From: Undaria pinnatifida
Lineage: Eukaryota; Sar; Phaeophyceae; Laminariales; Alariaceae
Reading direction: 5' to 3'
Assembly (NCBI GenBank): GCA_012845835.1
Contig: JABAKD010000002.1
Coordinates: 23,230,518 to 23,294,517, forward strand
DNA: 64,000 nucleotides
Shown here piece after piece: positions 1 to 11,160 of the stretch. The notes below the pieces were generated by a model. The model saw only the letters and a list, made by a program, of their open reading frames with translations. It did not search any database and was not told the origin of the DNA. The first letter of the stretch is position 1. Each line of letters begins with the position of its first letter. Position numbers and translations under genes: made by a program.

Positions 1-1060
1 GAAGAACGTTAGAGAGAACGTTACTTACAACATTGCAAGGACGTTACATAGAACGTGGCAGGGTACAGGACAGGCTGTTGTAGAGTACACCTGCCCGTAG
101 CTTGGGCATAGTTCCGTGATCAGGTGAAAAGGCATCCCCCATCTCGATCACTCCTTCCTTCTCCTTCCATTCCGTCTTCCTCCTTCTTTCTCCCTCCCTT
201 CTTCTCCTTTCTACTCCTTTTACTTCTTCTCTTCTCTTGTTTCTTTTCATGTTTTGGCCACGTAAGCGCCACTTTTAAACTCTTGTTTAACCCTTTTACA
301 AATGGAAACCCGTTGTGGGGACAAAATTACTTGGATTTTGTATAGGGAGGGGTTCGAGGGCTCTAAAGGGGTTAAGATCACGGTCTTAACAGACACTTCG
401 GTGCCACCTCTGCAGCTCTTATCACAGAGTCAGAGCCTGGGTACACCTAATTCCTTGAGTCGGGTCGGGTTAGGGGGTGTTCCATCCCCTCACGGGTCGA
501 GTCAGGAGGAATTCAAATCTCACGGGTCGGGCGGGGTGGTCCGACCCGCGAGAAGTGATCTGACCCGTAAAAGACTCTGGAAAATAGGTGCTGATTACAG
601 CATCGGTTAAAAGCGTCCCGGGCTGCTGGGGTAGGGTGTGCGTCTGAATTCTGAGCTTCAGCTACGGTAGAGAATGTTTTCGAACTGCAACGTACCAGGC
701 AAGTAGCTTTGGCATGATACGCGTGTCATACTGCTGAATGTTCCTCCAAGGGCGCATGTGGTGTGCTACAGCACGACGCCACGCCCTGACGGCAGGGGCG
801 AGAGAAAACGACAGCACTACCACGTTACGCGCAGCATGCTTCGTTCACCGGTATATATGGGAGACACATGTCATCACGTGCATGACACATGACACCACAC
901 GAACAACACCTTGCGCAACGACAACCTCGTTACAAGAAAAGACAGCAGACAGGCAATCATATTGTATCATGAGCAGCAGCACCGGCAGCAGCAGCACCGG
1001 CAGCAGCAGCACAAGTCTGCAAGTCAGCTAGCCAGGTGCAACGGCATCACCCCCCCTCAC
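1..1060. other. Left edge, no gene recognised
   Basis: No convincing exon was found. A pyrimidine-rich C/T tract runs from about 136 to 240, and a short CAG-type minisatellite (a 15-base unit ending in ACCGGC, about three copies) lies at about 970-1012. By orientation, the stretch just left of 1061 should be intron of the minus-strand gene that ends at the splice donor there. Confidence 0.5.
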
Positions 1061-2071
1061 CAGAGACAGCGCGGTGGCCTCCCTCCTCTTCCGCGCAGCG
1101 TTGCGCGCCCCCTCCGCTATCTTGCGCCTCGTCTCCTCCGAGTGGCGCCCCCCCTTATTCCACGGCTCCTTCCCCTTATTAGCCGCCGAGATGCGAGCCC
1201 TGCTCGTCGCCGTGTGCGGCCTCCCGCCTGCCTCGGTGAGCGTGACGGTCGTCTCCTCTCCCTCTACGGACTGCAGGATCTCTGTGGACGAGGAGACGTT
1301 CATCCCAACGCCGACGCCGGCGCGTGCGGATAGTGGCGATGCTCTCCCGCCATAGCCTACCGGGAGCGGCTGTGCTGTGACCTGGCAACCGTAGTGCTGG
1401 TGGGTTTGACAACGATGCTGGTCATGTAGTTGACCCCAGAAAGAGATTGCTGGTGGCCTCAAACATGTTCTACTAGAATGGCGATGTGGGGAGCCGCCGC
1501 TGCTGCTACCGTATGCTGAGCCACCTCCGGAGGCAGCGCTGAGTCTGAGGTGATATTGGTTCCGTCTTGAAAAGGGGCAACGCACGGTGGCCGAGGATGG
1601 AGAGGCAGCGAACCCGATGGCACCAGCAGCAGCGGTCGGCCATGGTCGGCCGAGGTGGCCCCATGCGTGCGTAGCAGCACCAGCTGTGGGCATGACGGCC
1701 GTCAAAGCTGCTGCCACCATCAACAGCATTCCGGTGCGCCACCGCCAAGTCCAGCATGGGTAATCTGTTCGGGGGCCATGGCAGGGGTCGTCGATGGCCT
1801 TGGGCCTGTGCAGTCCCATGGTCTTCGCCAAGGGTAATTGAATCACCTCACGCAGAGAGCATGTGTTGTTTTCTTTGGTTTTTCTGACAGGGGAGTTGCA
1901 CTTCAATCGTAGGCGTGTTTTTGAAGGGACTGTTAGACCGATCCAAGTCCGTCCATTTGCGCAACCCTCCCAGGTTCCCTCGCGTGCACTCTGCCACCAG
2001 CTCGTCTGAACATCTCCATCCGCCAAACCGCTACACTCTTGTTTTTTGAGTGAAGTGACGCTGAGTAACAC
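1061..2071 (-). CDS. Partial host gene exon with a NUMOD3-like motif
   Basis: The minus strand stays open for about 337 codons from an ATG at 2071 to a good splice donor (CTG|GTGAGG, exon end 1061, intron phase 0). The gene would therefore continue beyond the left edge. The last 50 residues are the recognisable part: ANKGKEPWNKG followed by HSEETRRKIAEGARNAARKR. This is the lysine/arginine-rich NUMOD3 type of motif, known from homing-endonuclease-associated DNA-binding segments and also from plant and algal proteins of unclear function. The N-terminal 280 residues are low complexity (Ser, Gly, Ala, His) and I do not recognise them, so the true start could be further down. The start lies 173 bp from the start of the plus-strand hydroxylase gene, a divergent pair. 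Function is unknown; nucleic-acid binding is an inference from the motif only. Confidence 0.42.
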
Positions 2072-2244
2072 GGAGATTTTTCGTCTTCGTTGAGGAGCAA
2101 TCTGTCTTTAGGTTCCTAGGTCACCTTGTTTGATATTCCCTCTCGACTGAACACGAGGAGAACTCGCCTGGGGCCTGGGGCAATCGAACGATCATTGCTA
2201 CAACCACGCGTGGCCGGTCGTGAGGACCCAGAGGAGCGTATCCC
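2072..2244. promoter_or_regulatory. Possible shared divergent promoter
   Basis: This 173-bp gap separates two divergently oriented start codons (2071 minus, 2245 plus), so both core promoters or 5' UTRs would have to lie here or overlap the neighbouring exon. No clear TATA box was seen. The call rests on geometry alone and fails if either start codon is wrong. Confidence 0.22.
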
Positions 2245-5200
2245 ATGAAAAACGTGTCGCCCGAAGCTGAAGCTGGTCCGCATGATGAAGGGACGCTCGG
2301 CCAGGAGCAGCAACATCGGCGATCCCAATCGGTCACCTCGGCCCTCGCTGTACCTCCTCAGCCTGCTGGAGTAGCTCCGCCTCCACCGCCGCCGACGCAA
2401 CCGCAGCAGCAGCAGCAGCAGGAGCCTCAGCCGGCGCCAATGGCAACACCATCGACACCGCAGACAATACGCTCGGCCGGTACTACTCTTCACAGTAACA
2501 GGCAAAGAAGATCACCCACACAAGCAAGAGTAGCAGCAGCAGCGGTAGAATCGAGAGCTCCAGTACTACCACACAACTTACTTGAGACTGGCGAAGACCG
2601 CAAGGCAGAGGACACCGAACACTTCCCTGCTGCTGCTGCTGCTGCTGCTGCCGCCGCCGCCGCCGCCGCCGCTGATGCCCCTACTGCTGCTTATGCCGCC
2701 ACCCCCCCGACACATGAGTACAACATCACCGGAAAGTTGGTTCCGGTATCGCGATCGGCGAAGGTTGGGGCTACGGTCGGGGCGGGAGGTGGAGACGCGG
2801 AAGAACCGCGAAAAGACACCAACAAGGAGGACGAGACTCGCAACTTCTACGAGTGGAGAGATGTGTTCCCCGAGCTGGAAGCTCTGGAGAGCGGTCTGCC
2901 GGAGATAATGGCGGAGTGCTTGCAGGTGGCGTCATGGAAAGCCTGGCCGGAGAAGCACTACGAGGAGGGGGGCGGGCAAGATTGGAAGGTGAGAGGAGGT
3001 GCAGGATGGAGGATGCAGGGTGCGGTTGGCTTCAGCAGCAAAGCACGGCGTGCTGTGCTGGAGACTGTTCCAGTGCTTTGAGACTGCTGTTGCAGCCCTA
3101 CCAGGTGTATCATATCACTGCCTGGAAATGCAAGGACCGTTCGGTAATCACAGTAGTCGAAAATTGGTCATTATATTTACGGACGGATTGGTACCAGGTA
3201 CTTCTGCTGTGTGACATCAGTTTCCAGGTATCGACCGGTATGCCTGTGGTGGACATATATTTGAAACTTGAATGTAAAATGCACACAACTGCTGTATATA
3301 TGTATTGTACTGCTGTATGCGTATCAGCATCATGGCTATATCGTTGAAGGTGGTCGACGGCACGGTTTCTGCGCTTGGCGGACAGCCATCAAGGATAGCC
3401 GTCAAGGACAACCGTCAAGGAAATCCTGATACGTGAAATAATATTTTTGCTGTTGTTGTTCTCACATTGACTCGCATAATCAAGTCCGTGGTCACGGGAC
3501 AGGCTCCAGTCACTCTGGAGCTGAGGAATACCCCAGGGAAAAAAACACAATCAAACCAAAGGTGGTCCACTCATATATCCCAGCTGACGCAATTAATATA
3601 TGCTTGTCCAAGACGACCTTTGACGGATCAAAACTGGACAGTCAACCTACATTTAATGTGTTGTGGTGGTCGGTGTGCGTTTTGACATGCGGCGAAATGT
3701 CATGGCGACGACACTGGTGGTTGGAGGTTGCCGGCGCAGTCGAGACGGGCGCGGGTGCCGCGCTGTGGGTTGTGGGCTGTGGATATCGACAGCGCCAGTC
3801 TGTATACCCCTCTTGCTGTCACAACGTACCGGTGGTATTTTTTTTTGCACAGCAGCAGTGGTACATACGTCTTACCGCCGTACAATGTACCACGTGCCTA
3901 TGAATACCTTGTATTTATGTATTTATACCATTGTTTGGTACCTGAATATACGCGCTGGTATACTGGGTCTCGACCAGAAAGAACGGGCTTGCTGTACAGG
4001 CAGTACGTGCTTATAGAATGCAAGGTAGGTTAGTGCTTCAGTATTGTACAGTAATCTTGGCTGACGATTCCGATGCATCTTCCTGCTCTGGACACTAGTC
4101 CTGCCCGAGAGCTGTGCTGTCGAGAACCGCACGCGTCGACAACGCCACAAGCGTTGTTGCTGTTTTTTTTTCACAATTTTTTTATGATGGAAATAGCATG
4201 GGACGTGAGCCTCAAAACTGCATCACAATATCAATTAGTGAATCAATCAAATCGTGGTTTCTCTACGAAAGCAACGAACGGCTATAATTGTTGGTGTGGT
4301 AGAGAATACCAGGTAGTACAGACCGTTGTTGAATCCGTTCGGTCAGCCTGATTTGTGGTTTATCCGCGGTTTCCTCGCTTACGCTGTTATCTTTGAGGTT
4401 CGACCACGCTTTAGACGCGCGTCAAGACGTGTGTGTTCTTCTCATTTACTTGATGCTTCCACGCATCGAGATCCAGCTAAACCAGAGGCAGGTCAAGCGG
4501 TGCTACACCATAATATTCTTCAGATATTTAACATAGTGTCGCTGTGGTTTATCCGTGGTTTCTTTGCTTACGCTGTTGTCTTTGAGGTTCGACCACTCTT
4601 AAGACGCGCGTCAAGACGTGTGTTTTCTTCCCATTTTACTTGATGCTTCCACGCATAGAGATCCAGCTAAACCAGGGGCAGGTCAAGCGGTGCTACTCCA
4701 TAATATTCTTCAGATTTTCAACAGAGTGTCGCACTCAACGAATATACTGCTTTGGACAGAATTATCAGGACCGATTTGGTATTCACTTTATATCTCATCT
4801 ACCCCTACATTTCCGCCCAGAATGTATGTATAAAATGCAGAGTATCGTTCGCAGCGGTTCCGGCTCTGGTTGAGACCTGTCGGTGGCGATAGTATCGCGC
4901 CTTGGGAGTGATACGAAGCCAGCGTGTCAGAGCGTATATCGTACCAGGTACCACTTTGGACCGAACTGTAAGGCACTCTGGACCGAAATGTAAGGACCGT
5001 CGAGACACTCGTATTAGTACTCAAACGGCCCTTTCTTTAACGTCTAGAGCGATGTTCACCTGGCGTCTTGGAAGCGTGTTGGTGTATCGTGGGTTGTGGG
5101 GACACGCTGCCGACGGTGTGGGTACCTGCTCTCTGGCTGTCGAAACGAACTCGAATTCTCCCGCCCCCAAGGCTCCTCGTAGAACAGCCTCCTTATCTTT

Positions 5201-7241
5201 CGATCCGCCCCCTCCCAATCCCATCGCACACGCCTTCCCTCTTGTGTGAAATCTGGGACTCCTCCCCTCCCCTCGTCTCGCGGTTTGGGCCGTGGGCGGC
5301 CGCGCCCAACAATGGGTTGCATTTCGCGCGTTTGGCTTTAGGTCTTCCCGTTCGTGCACACGTTCCCCGCGTACGATGAGTCCCGCCGAACGTGGGTGGA
5401 GAGCAGCTGCGAGCGCTGCCCAAAAACGGCGGCGATATTGCGCCGCCTGCCCAACATCCGGACGGCGCTCTTCTCTCGCCTGGGAGGCGGTTCTCGTATA
5501 TCCGGACACCGGGGATGGGCGGACCTCGCGAACCACGTCCTGCGGTGCCACTTGTCGATCAAGGTGCCTTCGGACGGCATGTGCGGTCTGTGGGTGGAAA
5601 GCGAGGTGCGTGGATGTTAAGATTTTTCCATTTTTTTTTCGAGGATGTGTTGAGTAAAGTTTACAAGGTTTTTCTTTGTCCGCCACGATTTTTTCAGGGG
5701 AGAGCAAACAAAATCGGCGCTGTAGATATAACGGGATCGAGGCAGGTAGTGGGTATAGTTGTCGTGTGTTTGTTTCGCGTCTGAAAGCTAGTTTTTTTTC
5801 GCCCCCTTGGTATCCGCCGCCAGTAGTGTTTACGACTTGGCCCACCTTCGACAAACTGGTTGATATTACAGCAGGATTATTCCGAGAAACTTCCCAGGCG
5901 GTTGGGGTCAGGTTTAGGATTTTGAGACAGTTTTAGTGAAACATTTTACCTGCGGGAAATCGTAAGCAAGGCCCGCCGCCGCCGCGGCCGCTCGCACGAA
6001 GCCAGCGACCGACGCGGGGAAAGGATGTGCTGAATGTGTGTTTTATTTTCGCCCGCTGCTCCTCGTCGTCTACGGCCGGTCCGCCCTGGTCGGTGGGGGC
6101 GAGGGCCGCAAAAGAGTTCCCCGCCAGTGCGGGAGTCGGTTCCTCCGGAGAGGGCGATGCCTTGCGGGCTTTCCCGCGGCTCTTTTTTGAGCGAGCTCCT
6201 GAGCGTGGCATGTTCTCTGCTTCTATTTTTTTCCCGACAACAACTTTATATAGGGTTTTATATAGGTTGTTCCGACGGTGGTCACCACTATGGAACCTGG
6301 TCTCTCACGGGGTCCCGGAGTCGAAGTGGTGAGGGTGGTCCCGGAGGTCTGGTACTCGTCGCGGATGGTCGGTAGTCGGAGCGGAGAGGTCGTCGCAGAG
6401 CTGAAGTCGAAGCGGAGAGGGCGTCGCGGTGCTGAGGTCCCTTGACGATCGTTCTCAACAGCGAACGCGACTGATAACCTTTCTTTCTTATATGTAGCAA
6501 GGAGATGCTAAGCCAGAGCTAGAGTGACGGTGGGCATATGCCCTTCGTCATGCGGCGGGATCATCTTTCGGTGGCTGACCTTCCGGGGACGGGTCAACGC
6601 CGTCTATGACGGGTGACGCCGTTCGCGACCCGGGATCGTGTATTGCCTGACCGGTGACGTGTCCTCTCGCGCATGCGTGTACGCGATCTACGATAGGTAT
6701 CTACGACCCTGTCTTCCACATATGTGTACTATTCCCGCACGGGAAGAGGCTACGAGTCAGTTTTTCTTTCTCGGTTTTGTCTCATCGCCTATCATGCAAG
6801 ATGGGTGTTGTTGAAAGCGTTCGGGGTTTGCCTACTGTGTATGGCCCACTAGACAGGAGGCGGGAACCAACCACACGGTTTGCCGTCGAGCATACGAGAG
6901 TTGCTCCAGCTATGATGCAGATATAGGTGAGTTCTCCGTCGAACAGCTGTAGTAGCTGTCGCCGAAATAGCGGACGCACCGCACCGGCCTCTCGTTCCTT
7001 TTCCTGGCCTTCGAAAACTCCCCAAGTCGCTACTGGTGCTCTACTGCCACAGGTGCGGCGACACGTTGAAGGCGAGATCATCGTGTTCGACGACAGCAAG
7101 CTACACAAGGCGTTCAACGAGTGCACGGAGGAAAGGCTGGTCTTGATTGTCGACTTGCTCCGGCCTCCGAGCGTTCCTCTGGGGACCGCCGACGGGGAGC
7201 ACACGCCGGAGCTAGACGCTTTCATCGACGCGTTCCGATGA
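2245..7241 (+). CDS. Aspartyl/asparaginyl beta-hydroxylase-like dioxygenase, three exons
   Basis: Exons 2245-2988, 5342-5605 and 7053-7241 join in phase 0 with GT...AG introns into 398 codons. Residues 1-190 are a low-complexity leader with a polyQ run, proline runs and about 15 alanines. The domain starts near NFYEWRDVFPELEAL and runs through WPEKHY, GGGQDW, HTFPAY, CERCPKTAAILRRLP, LFSRL, HRGWADLANHVLRCHL and IIVFDDSKLHKAFN. This is the Asp_Arg_Hydrox family: Fe(II)/2-oxoglutarate enzymes that hydroxylate Asp/Asn or related substrates. His304 (in HRG) and His354 (in LHKAFN) fit the two-histidine iron site, which lacks the usual carboxylate. Arg316 and Arg364 could bind 2-oxoglutarate. No signal peptide or membrane segment is visible, so a soluble enzyme of unknown substrate is likely. 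The domain has about its usual length. An upstream 5' exon cannot be excluded. Confidence 0.72.
3450..3600 (-). repeat. SINE-like repeat R2 with (AAC)n tail, copy in intron
   Basis: On the minus strand this copy matches 47981-48177 and 62352-62693. It has the same core (GTATTCCTCAGCTCCAGAG, then TGACTGGAGCCTGTCC) and the same end in a short AAC simple repeat after GTTAATGTGAG or GTCAATGTGAG. A fixed 3' end with a simple-sequence tail, dispersed in both orientations, is what retroposed SINE-like repeats show. There is no coding capacity. I could not assign a tRNA, 5S or 7SL head. Confidence 0.55.
4354..4731. repeat. Tandem duplication, period 189 bp, two copies
   Basis: The block starting TGTGGTTTATCCG at 4354 recurs at 4543 and stays alignable to the run ending in GTGTCG, with roughly 10% differences. 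Both copies carry the landmarks GACGCGCGTCAAGACGTGTG and CCATAATATTCTTCAGAT. The duplication lies inside intron 1 of the hydroxylase gene, is non-coding, and is old enough to have diverged. Confidence 0.85.
5606..7052 (+). other. Intron 2 of the hydroxylase gene
   Basis: The intron is 1447 bp, from donor AGCGAG|GTGCGTGG to acceptor CTACTGCCACAG|GTG. It holds a GC-rich stretch with a short antisense ORF (5933-6211) and, at 6310-6440, imperfect repeats built on GTCGAAGCGGAGAGG-like units. No plus-strand exon was recognised inside it. Confidence 0.6.
5933..6211 (-). CDS. Short antisense ORF with upstream TATA motifs, unassigned
   Basis: This 92-codon ORF begins with a basic, Ser/Lys/Arg-rich segment and contains NSFAALAPT, a phrase that recalls the start of some retroelement ORF1 proteins. 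Two TATATAAA-like motifs lie 30-50 bases upstream on the same strand (TATATAAAACC and TATATAAAG, plus-strand positions about 6243-6268). It sits inside the hydroxylase intron, so it may be a nested gene start or a 5'-truncated retroelement remnant. No continuation was found. I do not recognise a family. Confidence 0.25.
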   Translation of the reverse strand: MPRSGARSKKSRGKARKASPSPEEPTPALAGNSFAALAPTDQGGPAVDDEEQRAKIKHTFSTSFPRVGRWLRASGRGGGGPCLRFPAGKMFH

Positions 7242-8689
7242 AAATCGACAACCCCCCTCCCTCCCGCCAACCCACCAACACCACCTGCCCATCGTCCCAC
7301 CCACACATTCTCATCTCCGACGATATTTATCGATTTCGATGTCGAGTTGGTAGTTGTCACCTCGTATCTGCACGGTAGTCCCGTGAGAGTTGGTGTGGTA
7401 TGTTATACACGAAACAAAGCGAATGGTACGCTGCTGAAACACGCTTTTCAGCAGGGCCTTCTAACGCCCTTTTTTGTGTACTGTTTTCTTGCCGGCGCTG
7501 TGTCGCCGCGCTCGCGTGCCTTGGGCACGGTAGCATAGAATCACGAACTTGTGTGTTTTTGACAGGTGGCAATTTGGCACGGCCGGACAACAAGCAAGGT
7601 TATGTGTTCTGCGTGATGTGGCAGTATATACTTCGAAGTATACCTGGTATGCCGTTGTGGATACCTATTTATTTGTTCGTCGTTGTTCGTTGTCTGCGAC
7701 GGTTTGCGAAGGATGCCGGTTTCTGTGCTCCAGAGAAGCTGTAAGTGAGGCCAGGCCGCATTGCTTGCGGTTGACCCGTGTACGATAATGATTGATGGAG
7801 CTGGTCGGGTTGGATTGTCTTCAGCCAGATTTGAGTTTGGTTCGCAGTCGCATAAAACGAGCCGTCACTAATTTTTCATTTTTTTTCATTTTTTTTTGTT
7901 GAATAGTACACCCGACCTAAGAATTGCGAAGGAAGGCGAACTAGTGTTTGTATTTGTCTGTTCATGATCAAAACAGTGTGTTTGTATTTTGCTGTTTAGT
8001 ATCAGAACAGTGTATTTCGCTGTTTATTGCCAAAACAGTGTATTTTGCCGTTTATTTGGACATGTTTGGCGATTTTGTTTTTAACGCTGTTATCCGTTTT
8101 CGGTAACGAGAGGACTGCAGCTACGCATCATACGGTGGTCTGGAGCTACCGACATTTGGTGCCCGCAGGCAAGGTGGCTGCAAAATTCAATACGTTGCTT
8201 CAACCCACGTTTGTCTGTTGAAGGTCGGGGTGGATCTCTGTTCGAGATGCCGCTTTGGTTTGCTGGCGAATTAAAGCTCCTCCGTCTCGGGAGCAGCACT
8301 GTGGTTCCGTTGCGTTTGCGCCTATCATACCCTTGCGTGATTTTGTGTTTGGTCGTAAACGAACACACACAAGTTGGACGGCACTTATCCCTGCGTTGGT
8401 TGCGTGGTATTGGTACCAGGTATTGAAATAGCCGTCGCCCCTTTGTTTGGGTTGGCTGGGCAAGTTGCGTGGTGTGCGAGCAGTTTCAATGTAAGCCGCA
8501 CTTACGACTTTTGGGTGTGGCTTCCCGCCGTCTACGAAGGAAGGCTCCACGGTGGGAATGTGGGTGACAGGAGTAGAAACAGACCCTTTATTTTCGCCCA
8601 AGATGCCTCTGGGTCAAGTTAAGAGTGCGAAGAAATGTACGCTACACGGCATTTATTGGTTGCAAACGCCGGGGCTTTTTGACCCATGA
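7242..8689. other. Downstream flank without recognised gene
   Basis: This region holds the presumed hydroxylase 3' UTR and intergenic DNA. A small degenerate minisatellite at about 7969-8058 repeats a unit like AAAACAGTGTATTTTGCTGTTTATT three times. The 9-mer TACC(A/T)GGTA occurs at 7641 and 8414. No reading frame here looks coding. Confidence 0.5.
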
Positions 8690-9260
8690 TTTTTCTATCC
8701 CGCACAAATTCCAAGTGGTTTGTCGTCAAAAATGGGGGAGGGGGGTACTCATTCGTTGCTGGCCTTCTTGGCATTTTTTATTGACCACGCATTCCTTTCG
8801 AGATGGAGCACCTTTTCCTACTCCTAATAGACACCTCCGACATTTGGGCGCTCATAACGTTTCGCCACGCATAACACCAAAACGTCTTGCTTAGTTTTTT
8901 ATCTCCTTCCTGATTGGTCGTCTGTGGCCACCATCTGTCTCCTACTACTGCTGTAGACTAATATATGGCGGTCACTTTCTCGCTACTATCTAGCCTACCA
9001 AACGTTGCCATGTCACATTAAATTGTCAGTGTTCCTCATCTCTGTCGCATCCCGTTCCTTCTTGTATAGTTCGCATTCTCCAACTATGTGAGATCTACCC
9101 TCGTCTGCATTTCCCCAAGGGCACCTCTGTGCGGCTTCGTCCCTACTGGTATACTTATACGCAGCAAATAAAATAAAATACACTCCAACTGTGAGATGGA
9201 AGATTTCGTCGAAACTCACCGCAAGCTGTGTGTGATACTCTGTTGATTGTCCTCATGAAC
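8690..9260 (-). pseudogene. Non-LTR retrotransposon (LINE) C-terminal remnant
   Basis: The minus strand encodes CPWG...DEGRSHIVGECELYKKERD near 9120-9060, a LINE-type C-terminal zinc-knuckle pattern with one Cys changed to Trp. With frameshifts it continues to GDRWWPQT, SEVSIRSR and GAPSRK down to about 8700. The same landmarks, in the same order, appear in the plus-strand copy at 28560-29463, which establishes the family within this window. Upstream of the knuckle (9181-9260) the copy carries a piece of repeat R1 (GAAATCTTCCATCTCACAG). It is several-fold frameshifted, 5' truncated and inactive. Confidence 0.6.
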
Positions 9261-9282
9261 ATGACGGTTATGACCCATCTCA

Positions 9283-10095
9283 TGTGGTGAGATTGGGAAT
9301 TTACTAGGAATTAGTATAGAAAAAGGTTCATTTGTGATGAGACTGGAGACAGAAGGTTTCAATTAAGAAGAATTGGATGTTTGATTAGGGAAAATGCAAA
9401 TTCTTCATGAGCAACAATTCCGGTTATCCTCTTTGTTCAGTTGTTTTATGACGGAGTTTTAGTTCAGGAGGAATCACAGGTTTTACCGAATTAAGACAGG
9501 AAGAGATTAATTATAAACTGAGAGGAACCAACGGGAAAATGTACACTAAAACTCAGTAGTTTGGTGATATTTTCATGGGTTATTGATTGCACAGAGAAAA
9601 TAGGATAATCTCAAAGAGAGGAAAAGAAGAAAAGACAAGTGTCAGTTGGAGACGAAAGTAGCAAGGCTAGACAGAGCAAGGACAGAGGAGTCACGGGAAG
9701 CTTAAGAAGAAGTGAGTCTTTGCTAGTGAAGGTAGTCTATGTAGGCGTTAAGTAACAGTTATCTGAGGAGAGCCTGCTTTTCCTACAGGTACTGTTGAAG
9801 TACTGCTGTTGTTGTTGAAAATAGGAAGAGTTATGTAGCAATTTGGAGCAAAATGAGCAAGGAAAACGAGCCACATCGGATCAGTCTCGTCATTTCCCTG
9901 CTCTCAACCATTGCTGTAGGGACACTGAAAAAAGTTAATTTTCCTTGATCTTGAGCCACTGTACCGACACCACGAACATCCAGCATCAGCAACCAGTACA
10001 CATATCAGCATCAACGAAGGCGTCAGCGAATACTCCATCTCCTTTCAGCGGCGTCGTCGAGCAGTTCTGTGTCCTTTTAGGTTCATCGGGAAAAT
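9283..10095 (+). mobile_element. Gypsy-type 5' LTR/leader, left arm
   Basis: The segment begins TGTGGTGAGATTGGG at the point where homology to the right arm starts, with no polypurine tract before it, as expected for a 5' end against flanking DNA. It runs to the ATG of the first gag ORF at 10096. The LTR/leader boundary and the primer-binding site could not be placed. It is A-rich and non-coding, with one short GTTGTTGTTGAAA stretch that differs by a small indel between arms. Confidence 0.5.
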
Positions 10096-11155
10096 ATGTC
10101 TTCTGCCAACAAAATGGGTAAGCAGAGTTTGGGGAAGGGGAGGGATGCTCATCGGCAGGGGGTAGACCTGTCCGTTAGCGTTCCTCGGACGAGGTCTCAA
10201 AGTAGGGCGGCGCGTGCGCAGGCGCGCGACGCTGTCGGGCGTTCTCAGGGGGTTGACCCTGGTTCATCGGGTGGGAGTACCCGTGGTAGCCCGTCTATAC
10301 CTACAGATAAAACGGTCGCTGGTGTTGAGGGCCGTGAGCTTTATCGTCGTCATGAACCGAGTAGCGCATCTGACAAAGAAGCCACGAGTAGTAGCATGAT
10401 GATACAAAATGATGTTTCACCGTCTAGTGCTGCCTCGTCGCCTACTCCTCCTCTTGCTCTGTCGGATACTGCTTTGAGTATGAGGATGTCGTCGCCACGT
10501 TACGTACCTCACAGTCATGAGGGTACGAAGTGTTGCCTCACGTCGCACCAGTACGGACATGCAACACGGTAGCGGGTCGCCAGCAACTACGAGTCAGCAT
10601 ACTCCTCGCGTACGTACTATTTCGTCTCAAAAAGCGAGCAAACAACCAACCGGCGTACGCAATTTTTCGGCCCAAAAAGATTCACCGCCACGCCCTTCCG
10701 CCCGTAGCTTTGCGGACATTTTGCCGAGCAAGCCACGTTCTCGCCACGGGAGTAGCGACGGTAGTACTCAATCGGGTCAGGGTAGTCCGTCCTCGCGTGT
10801 TGGGGTACTCTCGTCACACCCCATCCCAACACCCCCGCCATTGTCGCTAGCACCAAAATATCTCCTGGATTTTCCTGTGCGTTTTATGTCGTACCGGGAT
10901 GTTGCTGCAGTCAAATCGCCCGAAGCCCGCCCGTCCTCCCCGCCTGGCAAGGGAGGGAAGGGAGGAAACGACACCCCGCCTTCCCCCGTCGTTCCGTCGT
11001 TCCGCCCTCGCCGGAGGGAAAGGGCCCAGCGCCTGGGGCAGTTGCTGTCTCCTCGCCTCCTGCTGTGTTTGCGCCAGTTGTCGCGGTAAGAGCTCTGTCT
11101 GAGTTAGGTCGTCCGCCGTCGGAATCAGATCTTGCCGATTTGAGCATGTTATTTT
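10096..11155 (+). pseudogene. gag: Gag N-terminal ORF, left arm
   Basis: The ORF starts with MSSANKMGKQSLGKGRDAH and encodes a Ser/Arg/Pro-rich basic protein like the 331-codon ORF of the right arm. Here it is cut by a frameshift at about 10526, where the left arm has extra bases. A second frameshift near 11020-11090 is shared by both arms. An in-frame TGA (11156-11158) just before the next block is shared too. This looks like the N-terminal matrix-like part of a Ty3/gypsy Gag, but there is no named domain and the assignment comes from position next to the zinc-knuckle Gag. Confidence 0.6.
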
Positions 11156-11160
11156 GACGA

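Larger units (their letters stand above)
2989..5341 (+). other. Intron 1 of the hydroxylase gene
   Basis: The intron is 2353 bp, from donor AAG|GTGAGAGG to acceptor TTTGGCTTTAG|GTC. It carries repeat insertions: a SINE-like repeat with a simple-sequence tail (3450-3600), a 189-bp tandem duplication (4354-4731), and copies of the 9-mer TACCAGGTA at 3194, 4307 and 4942. No coding exon was recognised inside it. Confidence 0.65.

Noticed and set aside
3652..3903. Exon in intron 1 (overlapping frames around 3650-4030)
   Set aside because: Several frames open at once, no family signal and no splice pair in phase with the flanking hydroxylase exons.
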